From an uncultured bacterium (lineage in GTDB: Bacteria; Verrucomicrobiota; Verrucomicrobiia; CAIQCK01), in NCBI GenBank assembly GCA_903870275.1, contig CAIQCK010000059.1, positions 1-64,000 on the forward strand: DNA of 64,000 nt. The letters run 5' to 3'. The notes beneath the pieces were generated by a model. That model was not told the origin of the DNA and did no database searches. It worked only from the letters and a program-made list of their open reading frames with translations. The translations under genes and the position numbers were made by a program. Positions 6,842 to 15,902 of the stretch are shown here, one piece after another. How positions within the stretch are numbered: the first letter of the stretch is position 1; every line of letters begins with the position of its first letter.

Positions 6842-9800
6842 CTACGCAGCCGGCGCGGGCTTCGGCGGAGCCTCTCCCGCGGGTTTGCGCGCGGCCATGT
6901 AGGAATACAACTGCCACCGCGTTTCGATGTCTTTCTGCGCCTGCTCGAAGAACCGCTTGGCGTCCTCCGGCTTGCTCTTGGTGAGCATCTTGAACCGGTT
7001 TTCCGAGAGCAGGTAATCCTGCACCTTGGACTTCGCCGCCGCTGAATCGAGCTGGAGCGGGTTCTCGCCCGCCGCGGCGCGCCGTGGGTCGTAGCGGTAG
7101 AGCAACCATTGGCCGGATTCGACCGCCATCTTCTGATGCTGCGCGCCCACGCCGTGTTCCACGTCAATGCCGTGGGCAATGCAATGGCTGTAGGCGATGA
7201 TGAGGGACGGTCCCGGATAGGATTCGGCCTCGTTGAACGCCTTGAGCGTTTGATCGTCCTTGGCGCCCATCGCGATGCTGGCCACATACACGTTGCCGTA
7301 AGCCATCGCGATCAGGCCGAGGTCCTTCTTGTTCAACGGCTTGCCGCCGGCGGCAAACTTTGCCACCGCGCCGCGCGGCGTGGACTTGGACATCTGGCCG
7401 CCGGTGTTGGAATAGACCTCGGTGTCGAGCACCAGGACGTTCACGTCGCGGCCGCTGGCCAGCACGTGATCCAGACCGCCGTAACCGATGTCGTAGGCCC
7501 AACCGTCACCGCCGAGGATCCACACGCTGCGACGCGCGAGGCTGTCGGCGACGCCGAGGAGCATCTTCGCCTCGCTGGATTTGTTGCCGGCGAGCTTCTG
7601 TTTCAACGCGGCGATGCGCTCGCGCTGCTCGTAGATGCCGGTTTCGTCGGTCTGTTTGGCGTTGAGGAGGCCGCCGACCAGGTCGTCACCCAGGACGCCG
7701 GACAGCCTCTTCAGCAATTCGCAGGCGAACTCCTTCTGCTTGTCGATCGACACGCGGAAGCCAAGACCGAACTCGGCGTTGTCCTCGAACAGCGAGTTGT
7801 TCCAAGTCGGGCCGCGGCCATCGGCATTGACGCAATACGGTGTCGTCGGCAGGTTGCCGCCATAGATCGAGGTGCAGCCCGTCGCGTTGCCGATGACGGC
7901 GCGGTCGCCGAAAAGCTGCGTGAGCATTTTGATGTAGGGCGTCTCGCCGCAGCCGGCGCACGCGCCGGAGAACTCAAACAGCGGACGCATCACCTGCTGC
8001 TGGCGCAGTTGCGTGACCTTGACCTTGCGGCGGTCCATCTCCGGAATGTTCAGGAAGAAATTCCAGTTCTCACGCTCCGTCAGGCGCAGCGGCGTCTGCG
8101 GCTTCATGTTGATCGCCTTGAGCTTGGCCTCGGTCTTGTTCTTGGCCGGGCAAACGTCCACGCACAGCTCGCAGCCGGTGCAGTCTTCGGCGGCAATCTG
8201 GAGCGTCCACTTCATACCTTTCCACTCCGGCGCGCGCGCGTCGGTGGACTTGAACGTGGCCGGAGCGCCTTCGAGGCACTTCGCGTCATAGACCTTCATG
8301 CGGATCGTGGCGTGCGGGCAGATGACCACGCACTTGGCGCACTGGATGCAGGTCTTCTCGTCCCACACCGGGATTTCGAGCGCGAGATTGCGCTTCTCGT
8401 ATTGCGCCGTCGCGGTCGGAAACGTGCCGTCCGGCGGGAAGGCGCTGACCGGCAATGTTTCGCCCTGGTTGCCGTAGATGACGCCGAGCGTGTTGCGAAC
8501 GTGCTTAGGCGCGTTGGCCGCGAACGGCGACGGCATCTCGATCTTGCTCGTGACCTGAGCGGGCACGGTCACTTCGAACAGGTTGGCCAGCGTCTGGTCC
8601 ACGGCGGCGATGTTCTTCTGGACGATTTCCTCGCCCTTCCTGCCGTAGGTCTTCTTGATGGCGTATTTGATATGGCCAATCGCCTCCTCGCGCGGCAACA
8701 CGCCGGAGAGCGCGAAAAAGCAGGTCTGCATGATCGTGTTGATGCGACCGCCCATGCCGGTGGCGCGAGCGACGCTGATGGCGTCAATCACGTAGAACTT
8801 GATCTTCTTCTGGATGATATGCTCCTGCATGATGCGCGGCAGTTTGCCCCACACCTCTTCCTTGCGGTTGACCGTGTTGAGCAGGAACGTGCCGCCCGAC
8901 ACCAGCTCCTTGAGCATGTCATAGCGCTCCAGAAACACCGGCTGATGGCACGCCACGAAATTGGCCTTGCTGATCAGGTAGGTGGAGCGGATCGGCGACG
9001 GGCCAAAACGCAGGTGCGAGACGGTGACCGCGCCGGCTTTCTTCGAGTCATACACGAAGTAGCCCTGCGCGTAGTTCTCGGTGTTCTCGCCGATGATCTT
9101 GATGGAGTTCTTGTTGGCGCCGACGGTGCCGTCGGAGCCGAGGCCGTAGAACATCGCGCGCACCACCTTGCCCGGCTCCGTCGAAAACTCGGGGTCGAAA
9201 GGCAGGCTGGTGTGGCTCACGTCGTCGTTGATGCCGACGGTGAAGTGGTTCTTCGCCTTGGCGGCGGCCATGTTGTCGAACACCGACTTGACCATCGCCG
9301 GCGTGAATTCCTTCGAGGAGAGGCCGTAACGGCCGCAGAGGATCTTCGGCATCGTCTTGAGCTTGCCGTAACCACTCGCGAGCGCCTCGGTCAGGCCGGC
9401 CACTATGTCGAGATAGAGCGGCTCACCGAGCGCGCCCGGCTCCTTCGTGCGGTCGAGCACGGCGAGGGTTTTCACCGTCGCCGGCAACGCCTCGATCAGC
9501 GACTTCGGGCAGAACGGGCGGAACAGGCGCACCTTGAGTACGCCGACCTTGCCGCCTTGGGCATTGAGGAACTCCACTGTCTCCTGTGCGGCTTCGCAGC
9601 CGGAACCCATCAGCACCACGACGCGCTCGGCGTCGGGCGCGCCCACGTATTCAAAGAGCCGGTATTGGCGGCCGGTGAGCTTCGCAAAGTTGTCCATCGC
9701 CTTCTGCGTGATGTCCGCGGTCTTGTCGTAGAACAGGTTGCACGCTTCGCGCGCCTGGAAAAACACGTCCGGGTTTTGCGCCGTGCCGCGCAGCACCGGT

Positions 9801-10435
9801 TTGTCGGGATTCATCGCCCGCTGGCGGTGGGCGATGATGAGGTCTTCATCAATCATGCCCCGCATGATCTCCTCGGTCACCAGCTCAATCTTGGAAACCT
9901 CGTGCGAGGTGCGGAAACCGTCGAAGAAATGGAGGAACGGCACGCGCGATTCCAGCGTCGCCACCTGCGCGATGAGCGCAAAGTCCATCGCCTCCTGCAC
10001 GGACGCCGAGCTGAGCATCGCAAAGCCCGTCGAGCGCGCGGACATCACGTCGCTGTGGTCGCCGAAGATCGAAAGCGCATGGGTCGAGAGACAGCGCGCC
10101 GAGATGTGGAACACCGTCGGCGTCAACTCGCCCGCGATCTTGAACATGTTCGGAATTTTGAGCAACAGGCCCTGCGACGCGGTAAACGTGCAGGTGAGCG
10201 CGCCGGTCTGCAACGCGCCGTGCACCGCGCCGGCCGCGCCGCCTTCGCTCTGCATTTCCACCACGCTGGGGATGGTGCCCCACAAATTTTTCACGCCTTC
10301 CGAGGCCCACTGGTCGCACCACTCGCCCATATTAGAGGAGGGCGTGATGGGATAGATGCCCATCACTTCATTGCAGCGATAGGCCACGTAGGCCACCGCT
10401 TCGTTGCCGTCAATTGTAATGTATTTCTTGCTCAT
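6842..10435 (-). CDS. nifJ: Pyruvate:ferredoxin (flavodoxin) oxidoreductase
   Basis: A 1197-residue single-chain enzyme of typical length, catalysing oxidative decarboxylation of pyruvate to acetyl-CoA with reduction of ferredoxin. In order: pyrimidine-binding domain I (GNEAVAYVAYRCNEVMGIYP, with YPITPSS), domain II, the gamma-like domain (GIYGLGSDGTVGANKNSIK type motif near residue 430), two [4Fe-4S] sites near residues 695 and 752 (CIQCAKCVVICPH and CTGCELCVDVCPA), the CAGCGETPY motif near 828, and the thiamine-diphosphate motif GDGWAYDIGYGG near 980 with SNTGGQMSKSTPRGA. The ATG overlaps the hypC stop (ATGA). Its location in a hyp operon suggests coupling to ferredoxin-dependent hydrogen metabolism. 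Confidence 0.97.
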   Translation of the reverse strand: MSKKYITIDGNEAVAYVAYRCNEVMGIYPITPSSNMGEWCDQWASEGVKNLWGTIPSVVEMQSEGGAAGAVHGALQTGALTCTFTASQGLLLKIPNMFKIAGELTPTVFHISARCLSTHALSIFGDHSDVMSARSTGFAMLSSASVQEAMDFALIAQVATLESRVPFLHFFDGFRTSHEVSKIELVTEEIMRGMIDEDLIIAHRQRAMNPDKPVLRGTAQNPDVFFQAREACNLFYDKTADITQKAMDNFAKLTGRQYRLFEYVGAPDAERVVVLMGSGCEAAQETVEFLNAQGGKVGVLKVRLFRPFCPKSLIEALPATVKTLAVLDRTKEPGALGEPLYLDIVAGLTEALASGYGKLKTMPKILCGRYGLSSKEFTPAMVKSVFDNMAAAKAKNHFTVGINDDVSHTSLPFDPEFSTEPGKVVRAMFYGLGSDGTVGANKNSIKIIGENTENYAQGYFVYDSKKAGAVTVSHLRFGPSPIRSTYLISKANFVACHQPVFLERYDMLKELVSGGTFLLNTVNRKEEVWGKLPRIMQEHIIQKKIKFYVIDAISVARATGMGGRINTIMQTCFFALSGVLPREEAIGHIKYAIKKTYGRKGEEIVQKNIAAVDQTLANLFEVTVPAQVTSKIEMPSPFAANAPKHVRNTLGVIYGNQGETLPVSAFPPDGTFPTATAQYEKRNLALEIPVWDEKTCIQCAKCVVICPHATIRMKVYDAKCLEGAPATFKSTDARAPEWKGMKWTLQIAAEDCTGCELCVDVCPAKNKTEAKLKAINMKPQTPLRLTERENWNFFLNIPEMDRRKVKVTQLRQQQVMRPLFEFSGACAGCGETPYIKMLTQLFGDRAVIGNATGCTSIYGGNLPTTPYCVNADGRGPTWNNSLFEDNAEFGLGFRVSIDKQKEFACELLKRLSGVLGDDLVGGLLNAKQTDETGIYEQRERIAALKQKLAGNKSSEAKMLLGVADSLARRSVWILGGDGWAYDIGYGGLDHVLASGRDVNVLVLDTEVYSNTGGQMSKSTPRGAVAKFAAGGKPLNKKDLGLIAMAYGNVYVASIAMGAKDDQTLKAFNEAESYPGPSLIIAYSHCIAHGIDVEHGVGAQHQKMAVESGQWLLYRYDPRRAAAGENPLQLDSAAAKSKVQDYLLSENRFKMLTKSKPEDAKRFFEQAQKDIETRWQLYSYMAARKPAGEAPPKPAPAA

Positions 10436-10680
10436 GTTGATTTTAATTCTTCCAATTCGTCCATCTGCCGCAGGTATTCAAAAACCTGGTTTGCTTCTTC
10501 TTCGCTGACCGTGCTGATCGCAAAACCGACGTGCACGATCACGTAGTCGCCGGGGACCGCCTCGGGGACGTATGCGAGGTTGACCTCCTTGACGATGCCG
10601 CCAAAGTTGACCTTGCCCGTCCGCAGCAACGGGTCGTCGCCACTGATGCTTTCAATCTTTCCTGGAACAGCCAAGCACAT
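10432..10680 (-). CDS. hypC: Hydrogenase maturation chaperone HypC
   Basis: An 82-residue protein with the HypC signature: essential Cys2 in MCLAVPGKI, then the beta-barrel segments VNFGGIVKEVNLAYVP and PGDYVIVHVGFAIS and a helical tail (EEEANQVFEYLRQMDEL). It partners HypD and the large hydrogenase subunit. It starts within the hypF stop (TAATG) and ends in an ATGA overlap with nifJ, so translation of all three is probably coupled. Confidence 0.96.
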   Translation of the reverse strand: MCLAVPGKIESISGDDPLLRTGKVNFGGIVKEVNLAYVPEAVPGDYVIVHVGFAISTVSEEEANQVFEYLRQMDELEELKST

Positions 10681-13058
10681 TAGTCGCTGGTCTCCTTCGA
10701 CGCCGCCACCACCTGGCCCAGCGCGATCCCGCCGTCGTTCGGCGGCACTCGCTGATGCCAGTAGGCGCGAAAATTTTCTTCTTCAAGCCGCTTCGCGGCC
10801 CGCTCGGTCAAATAACGGTTCTGAAAACAGCCGCCGGTGAGCACCACTTGCTCCCGGCCCGCGCGCCGCGCCACCGCGACGATTATCTCGGCCAGCGCGT
10901 TATGAAACTTCGCCGCAATCCGGCCCGCCGGTTCGCCTTCGGCCGCGTCGCCCAGCATCGCGCGAATCATCGGTTCCCAGTCCACCACCCACGGTGACTG
11001 GCCGTCCCGGATCGCGAACGGATACGCTTCATCCGTTCCGGCGGCTTCTGCCGCAAATTCCAACTCCATCGCCGCCTGGCCTTCGTAACGCGTTTGCTGC
11101 CGCAATCCGGCTATAGCTGCTGCCGCATCGAAAAGCCGACCTGCGCTGGACGTCACGGGCGCATTCAGGTGTTTATGCAGCATTTGCCACACAATTTGCA
11201 ACTCCGGTCTTGTAAAACCTTTCACCGCCGTCGGCGCTCCCGGCCCGGACAGCGCGTCGCCGAAAATCTCGTAGAGCACCCCGGCCGCGCAACGCCGCGG
11301 CTCGCGGACCGCGCTGTCGCCGCCCGGCAGCCGGAACTGGCGCAAGTGAGCCAGACGCTGGAAGTTATGCCGCGTCGCCAGCAGAAACTCGCCGCCCCAG
11401 ATCGTGCCGTCGGTTCCGTAGCCCGTGCCGTCCCAAGCCACGCCGAGCACCGGCCCTTCCAACTCGTTTTCCGCCATGCACGAGACGACGTGCGCGAAAT
11501 GATGCTGCACCTCCCGCACCGGCAATCCGAGCTGTTGCGCAAATTTCGTCGAGAGGTAGTCGGGATGCATGTCGCACGCCACCGACTGCGGCGACACCGC
11601 ATAAAGTCGTTCGAAATCCGCAATGACCCGCCGGAACGCCTCCAGCGACGGCGCGCTCTCCAAATCGCCGATGTGCTGGCTGATGAACACGTCGCCGCCG
11701 ACTGCCAGCGCGATTGATGATTTCAGGTGCGCTCCCACCGCCAATACAATTTTGGATTTTGGATTTTGGATTTTGGATTTGATGCCGGCATCGCTGGTTT
11801 TTTCATTCCGCAATCCGCGATCCGCAATCCGCAATTCAATCGGCAGCGGCGCAAACCCGCGCGCGCGCCGCAGCACCATCTCGCGGTCCATGACCACGCG
11901 AACGATCGAGTCGTCCACATGCCTCACAATCGGCCGGTCGTGGATGAGAAAGAGGTCGGCGATGCCGTCAAGCCGCTGCAACGCGTCGCGCTCGTCGGTG
12001 CAGATCGGCTCCTCCGCCAGGTTGCCGCTCGTGGCCACCACGGGAAAACCGAGTTCTGCCAGCAGCAGATGATGCAGCGGCGTGTAAGGCAGCATCACGC
12101 CGAGGCAGGGATTGCCCGGCGCTACCGCCTCCGCAACGCCACCCGCGTTTTCGCGCCGCCGCAGCAAGACAATCGGCGATTCCGGCGAGGTCAGCAGCCG
12201 CTCCTCGATTTCGGAGATTTCGCACAACGCCTGCGCCGCCGCCAGCGACGGAACCATCAGCGCAAACGGCTTTTCCTCGCGATGCTTCAACTCCCGCAAC
12301 CGCCGCACCGCCTGCTCGTTTCGCGCGTCCACCAGCAGATGAAACCCGCCCAGCCCCTTCACCGCCGCGATCTCGCCGCGCCGGACCGCCTGCACCGCCT
12401 GTTGCAGCGCCGCGTCGCGCTGCGCCAGCACCCGGCCCGTGCGGTCCCAGAGTTCCAACTGCGGCCCGCACGCGGGGCAGGCGTTCGGCTGCGCGTGGAA
12501 CCGGCGGTCGCGCGGGTCCTCGTATTCGGCGCGGCACGCCTCGCACATGGCGAAGCGTTTCATCGTCGTGTTCGGCCGGTCATAGGGCAGAGACTCGATG
12601 ATGCTGAACCGCGGCCCGCAATGCGTGCAGTTGGTGAACGGGTAGCGGTGGCGGCGGTTGGCCGGATCGAAAATCTCCCGCAGGCACTCCGGGCAGGTCG
12701 CGATGTCTGGCAGAATCAGCGCCGTCTTCGTGCCCGTCGTATCGCTCTCGCGGATCTCGAATTTCTTGAAACCGACCGGGTCGAGCCACGACGACTCCAG
12801 GCTCTGGATGAACGCCCGCTGCGGCTTTTCGCGCGGGATGCGCAACAGGAAGCTCTGGAGCAGGTCGCGCCGCCCCTCGACCTCGATGAAAACGCCCTGC
12901 GCCGAGTTGTTCACCCAGCCCGTCAACCCCAGTTCCTCCGCCAGCCGGAACACAAACGGCCGGAACCCCACGCCCTGCACCGCGCCGCGAATCGTCACGC
13001 TCAGGCGCTGTGCCTGTGTCGTGCTCGTTCCCGCTGGCGATTGAACAATCATGTGCAT
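10680..13058 (-). CDS. hypF: Carbamoyltransferase HypF
   Basis: A 792-residue HypF that makes the cyanide ligand of [NiFe] hydrogenase from carbamoyl phosphate. Domains: acylphosphatase (about 20-105, GAVQGVGFRPFV), paired zinc fingers (CPECLREIFDP with CTHCGPRFS; CEACRAEYED with CPACGPQ), YrdC-like (about 215-400, KGLGGFHLL, KPFALM, ATSGNLAEEP) and the Kae1-like carbamoyltransferase domain (HHFAHVVSCMAENEL, GVAWDGTGYG, VVLTGGCFQNRYL). At residues about 408-436, between LPIEL and VLAVGAHLK, lies an insert translated from a repeat element (11750-11834). This explains the length, slightly above usual. The start may be Met1 or Met3. Confidence 0.96.
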   Translation of the reverse strand: MHMIVQSPAGTSTTQAQRLSVTIRGAVQGVGFRPFVFRLAEELGLTGWVNNSAQGVFIEVEGRRDLLQSFLLRIPREKPQRAFIQSLESSWLDPVGFKKFEIRESDTTGTKTALILPDIATCPECLREIFDPANRRHRYPFTNCTHCGPRFSIIESLPYDRPNTTMKRFAMCEACRAEYEDPRDRRFHAQPNACPACGPQLELWDRTGRVLAQRDAALQQAVQAVRRGEIAAVKGLGGFHLLVDARNEQAVRRLRELKHREEKPFALMVPSLAAAQALCEISEIEERLLTSPESPIVLLRRRENAGGVAEAVAPGNPCLGVMLPYTPLHHLLLAELGFPVVATSGNLAEEPICTDERDALQRLDGIADLFLIHDRPIVRHVDDSIVRVVMDREMVLRRARGFAPLPIELRIADRGLRNEKTSDAGIKSKIQNPKSKIVLAVGAHLKSSIALAVGGDVFISQHIGDLESAPSLEAFRRVIADFERLYAVSPQSVACDMHPDYLSTKFAQQLGLPVREVQHHFAHVVSCMAENELEGPVLGVAWDGTGYGTDGTIWGGEFLLATRHNFQRLAHLRQFRLPGGDSAVREPRRCAAGVLYEIFGDALSGPGAPTAVKGFTRPELQIVWQMLHKHLNAPVTSSAGRLFDAAAAIAGLRQQTRYEGQAAMELEFAAEAAGTDEAYPFAIRDGQSPWVVDWEPMIRAMLGDAAEGEPAGRIAAKFHNALAEIIVAVARRAGREQVVLTGGCFQNRYLTERAAKRLEEENFRAYWHQRVPPNDGGIALGQVVAASKETSD
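11750..11834 (-). repeat. Heptad-repeat element inserted in frame in hypF
   Basis: Two arrays of 7-base units, four TTTTGGA at 11750-11777 and four TCCGCAA-type units at 11807-11834, are separated by 29 bases. On the coding strand they encode an insert containing RIADRGLRNEK and IKSKIQNPKSKI in the linker between the YrdC-like and carbamoyltransferase domains. The length keeps the hypF frame open. Confidence 0.85.
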
Positions 13059-13218
13059 CTATTACGGTTCCGGCTTCGGTTGGCTGAGCCACTGCGCCCA
13101 ACCCCTGCCACCCGAAAAGGACACACCTTAGAGTGAACCGTCAAGGACGACTACGCTTGCGTTGGTTTGCACTTTGCGGATTTTGGCGGAAAAAAGTCGC
13201 CGATGATTTTGCGGGATT

Positions 13219-14781
13219 TTACGGCGCTTTCGGCTTGGATCTGGTCTCGATGAACTTGTCCCAGAATTCCTTCTGAGTGCGGAGGGTGAGGAAGACCATC
13301 GGGCGCACGGCGAAAAGCTCCGGCTGCCAGTCCTCGCCGACCTTGGCGGCGACCGCCGGTTCTTGGTCCATCGAGGTGACGATGAGGGCGGGGCGGAGAC
13401 CGGCGGGAACGTCCCCGGCGCGGGTCCAGTAGCCGACGTTGCGGAACTTGCGGAAATACCACGGCAGCGGCCAGGTGTCGTAAGGGTCGGCGCAGACCTC
13501 GATCACCATGTCCCGATGCGCGGGATGGACGGCGGCGATCTGCTCGACGCGCCGGACGAGGTTCAGCAGGTCCGGGCTGGTGTGCGCATAGACGCAGGGA
13601 TTGCGCGGGTCGGCGCAGTACCGGCCGTTGGCGCGCCACGCCTGGCCGCCGAGCTGCCACGCCGCCGCGGCGAGCAACGCGCCGATCAACCACTTCGCCC
13701 AGCGCGGCCGGGCCGCTTCGATCAGCGCCACCGCGCCGACGCCGGCGAGCAGGATCATGCCGTGCAGGAACGAGAGCATGAGCCACGGGGATTTGTGGCG
13801 GATGACCGAATACTCCGCCGTCAATGCCAGCGTGTAAACGGCGAGGAAACACACCAGCGCCGACGCGGCGTAGCCGTTGCGCCGGCGTCGCCATGCGGCG
13901 ATCATCCCGACCGCCGCGAGCGCGACGATCAACGCCTCGCTCCAGGCCGGGCCGCGACCCTCGTGGAACCAGAGCAGATGTTGCAGGTAGAAATGCCACG
14001 GATGAATGTGCCGGCTTTTTTCGCCGTTGACCCAGCCGAGGTAATTCCCATAAGTCAGCACCGAGTCGAACACGCCGCGCCAGTGCGTGAAGAACGCGGA
14101 GTAAAACACCACCGCCACCACCCCCGCGACTCCGAGCGCGGAAAGCAGATGCCTATAGTTCACCCTAAGCAACCCTGCGCGCGCCGCGGGCGAGGCCGAC
14201 AGCGCGATGGCCGCCGCGCCGAACGAGAGCACCCACGTTTCCTTCGTCGCGTAGGTCAGGCCCGCGAACGCGCCCGCCAGCAATGCCCAGCCGGCGGAGG
14301 GATTGCGCGCGTATCGCCAGCCGGCAGCAATGACGCCGAACGTGAAGAAGACCAGAAGCATTTCCTGGATGTAGTAGCGGCTGTAAAACGTCATGGCCGG
14401 CGAGATCGCCGTGAGCAACGCGCTGACAATCATCGGCCACCGCCCCAGCCCGTCGCGCACGAGCCAGAGCAGCAGCACCAGTCCCACGCCGAAAAGCGCG
14501 GGCACCAGCCGGAACGTGATCTCGCTGGTGTCCGCGAAGTTTTTCCCCGCCGTCAGCCACGCGAACGGCAGCGTGAGATAATAGAGCGTCGGGCCGTGGT
14601 TGTCCTTGAGGTCGTATTCATACCGGCCGGTCTCCAGCAGGATGCCGGTGCGGACGGCCTGGTTCGCCTCGTCGCCGTGCATGACGCGCGCGTCGAGCGG
14701 GCACGGCCACCACAATCGCAAGCCCAGCGCGCCGGCCGCGATGGCTAGGAGCAGAATGCAGTGAATCAGGTTCTTTCGCAC
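13219..14781 (-). CDS. TIGR03663-type membrane protein (glycosyltransferase 39-like)
   Basis: A 520-residue inner-membrane protein with about ten hydrophobic segments. The N-terminal luminal loop carries an acidic motif (HGDEANQA, then YEYDLKDNHGPTLYYLTLPF), typical of GT-C fold enzymes and of the TIGR03663/Agl23-like family, which transfers sugars from polyprenyl donors. Later features are AISPAMTFYSRYYIQEMLL and a soluble C-terminal domain (VIEVCADPYDTWPLPWYFRK). GTG at 14781 is chosen as start because it precedes the first transmembrane helix; the frame stays open upstream into REP-containing DNA, which is not taken as coding. Confidence 0.75.
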   Translation of the reverse strand: MRKNLIHCILLLAIAAGALGLRLWWPCPLDARVMHGDEANQAVRTGILLETGRYEYDLKDNHGPTLYYLTLPFAWLTAGKNFADTSEITFRLVPALFGVGLVLLLWLVRDGLGRWPMIVSALLTAISPAMTFYSRYYIQEMLLVFFTFGVIAAGWRYARNPSAGWALLAGAFAGLTYATKETWVLSFGAAAIALSASPAARAGLLRVNYRHLLSALGVAGVVAVVFYSAFFTHWRGVFDSVLTYGNYLGWVNGEKSRHIHPWHFYLQHLLWFHEGRGPAWSEALIVALAAVGMIAAWRRRRNGYAASALVCFLAVYTLALTAEYSVIRHKSPWLMLSFLHGMILLAGVGAVALIEAARPRWAKWLIGALLAAAAWQLGGQAWRANGRYCADPRNPCVYAHTSPDLLNLVRRVEQIAAVHPAHRDMVIEVCADPYDTWPLPWYFRKFRNVGYWTRAGDVPAGLRPALIVTSMDQEPAVAAKVGEDWQPELFAVRPMVFLTLRTQKEFWDKFIETRSKPKAP

Positions 14782-14863
14782 AGTGTCTGACGGGTTTTTG
14801 CCGCGAACTTCAACCGCGCGAAGCTTAACACAGATGTTCCCCGGCAAACAACCCACTCGGTGG

Positions 14864-14976
14864 ATCGCGTTCTCCGAACGCGATTGTTCTGCGGGCGTAA
14901 TAATGCCAGCGGGTTCGTGCTCGGAGAGTGTGACGATATCTTGAGAACCGCCCTGATCGCGTTCGGAGAACGCGAT
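14864..14976. repeat. REP pair 1 (inverted)
   Basis: Two 21-base palindromes, ATCGCGTTC-TCC-GAACGCGAT at 14864-14884 and its reverse complement (centre GGA) at 14956-14976, flanked by GTGG and CCAC. This head-to-head pair is a BIME-like unit associated with the nearby RAYT gene. Confidence 0.9.
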
Positions 14977-15087
14977 CCACCATGGGAATCCACTCGCCCA
15001 AAAACAAGAAGACCGGCGAAACATCGTCTCGCCGGTCTTCTCGAAACTTCACGTCGCCGTCATACCGCGCGGCGGCGAATCGTCGGG
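14951..15087. repeat. Duplicated REP-terminator segment, left copy
   Basis: About 137 bases are repeated with few differences at 15763-15898. The unit contains one REP palindrome and a terminator hairpin (arms 15008-15019 and 15029-15040). The duplication brackets the RAYT gene. No other coding content is seen in the 14782-15236 gap. Confidence 0.85.
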
Positions 15088-15090
15088 TGA

Positions 15091-15194
15091 ATCGCGTTCT
15101 CCGAACGCGATAGCCGCTGAAAAGATCGTGTTGGGCGGATGCAACGCTTCAAGATGGGTTTGCCTTCCGATTGATCGCGTTCGGAGAACGCGAT
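15091..15194. repeat. REP pair 2 (inverted)
   Basis: Palindromes with TCC centre at 15091-15111 and GGA centre at 15174-15194, in the same inverted arrangement as pair 1, 43 bases upstream of the RAYT start. Confidence 0.9.
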
Positions 15195-15236
15195 CCACCT
15201 CGACCCGCGACTCCGCTCCGTTTACACTAACACATT

Positions 15237-15689
15237 ATGCGCAAGGAGTTTGGAGGCCGGCTGCATCACGAGGTGCCGGGATGGGTGCCAAACGACGCGA
15301 CCTTTCACATCCGTGTCCGCTGCGCACCCGACAATTCCACACCGTTGACTGAACCGAAGCTCGCCGTCGCCCTGCTGGATTCGTTCAAGTTTTATCATGA
15401 CCTCCGGCGATGGAACCTCCGCGTCTGTTTGCTGATGCCCGACCATCTTCATGCGCTGCTCGCTTTCCCGCCCGAAGCAAGGATGAGTGAGGTGATTCGC
15501 AACTGGAAACGGTTCCACAAAAAACAGCATGGGGTGCGATGGCAGGAGGGTTTCTTCGACCACCGGATTCGAAATGAGGAAGAGCAAACGGTGAAGTTTA
15601 ACTACATCCTGAACAATCCCGTCGCGAAGCAACTCTGTGAACGGCCTGAGGATTGGCCGTGGGTGTTGGTTGATCGAGATCTCCAGTAA
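15237..15689 (+). CDS. REP-associated tyrosine transposase (RAYT)
   Basis: A 150-residue protein of the Y1 transposase/IS200-like class. The HUH motif is seen as DHLHAL near residue 73 (MPDHLHALLAF), and the catalytic Tyr lies in FNYILNNPV near residue 124. WQEGFFDHRIRNEEE precedes it, as in known RAYTs. These enzymes bind and nick REP palindromes. The gene is bracketed by three inverted REP pairs (14864-14976, 15091-15194, 15708-15788), as expected for a domesticated REP mobiliser. It appears intact. Confidence 0.9.
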   Translation: MRKEFGGRLHHEVPGWVPNDATFHIRVRCAPDNSTPLTEPKLAVALLDSFKFYHDLRRWNLRVCLLMPDHLHALLAFPPEARMSEVIRNWKRFHKKQHGVRWQEGFFDHRIRNEEEQTVKFNYILNNPVAKQLCERPEDWPWVLVDRDLQ

Positions 15690-15707
15690 CGGTCAAAATG
15701 CGGGTGG

Positions 15708-15788
15708 ATCGCGTTCTCCGAACGCGATTGGTTTGCAGAGAGAGCGCCAATTTTGCAAGACGCCCTGATCGCGTTCGGAGAACGCGAT
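15708..15788. repeat. REP pair 3 (inverted)
   Basis: Palindromes at 15708-15728 (TCC centre) and 15768-15788 (GGA centre), immediately after the RAYT stop. Confidence 0.9.
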
Positions 15789-15898
15789 CCACCAGGGAAT
15801 CCTCTCGATCAAAAAAAAGAAGACCGGCGAAACATCGTCTCGCCGGTCTTCTCGAAACTTCACTCCGCCGTCATACCGCGCGGCGGCGAATCGTCGGG
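15763..15898. repeat. Duplicated REP-terminator segment, right copy
   Basis: This is the right-hand copy of 14951-15087. It contains the second palindrome of REP pair 3 and the functional-looking terminator of the discoidin operon. Confidence 0.85.
15811..15851 (-). terminator. Strong intrinsic terminator of the discoidin/cytochrome operon
   Basis: On the minus strand a perfect 12-bp stem (GAAGACCGGCGA with TCGCCGGTCTTC) with a 9-base loop is followed by eight Ts (complement of 15811-15818). It lies 52 bases after the stop of the last gene, at 15903. A second copy with a broken T tract is at 15008-15040. Confidence 0.92.
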
Positions 15899-15902
15899 CG
15901 GT

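Noticed and set aside
6754-7287. Upstream extension of the DHOD-like gene
   Set aside because: It overlaps the end of nifJ in another frame and has no coding character; a strong ribosome binding site marks ATG 6753.
7109-10546. Open frame of 1145 codons on the plus strand
   Set aside because: It is antisense to nifJ and hypC, with the Arg/His/Val-rich composition typical of shadows of GC-rich genes.
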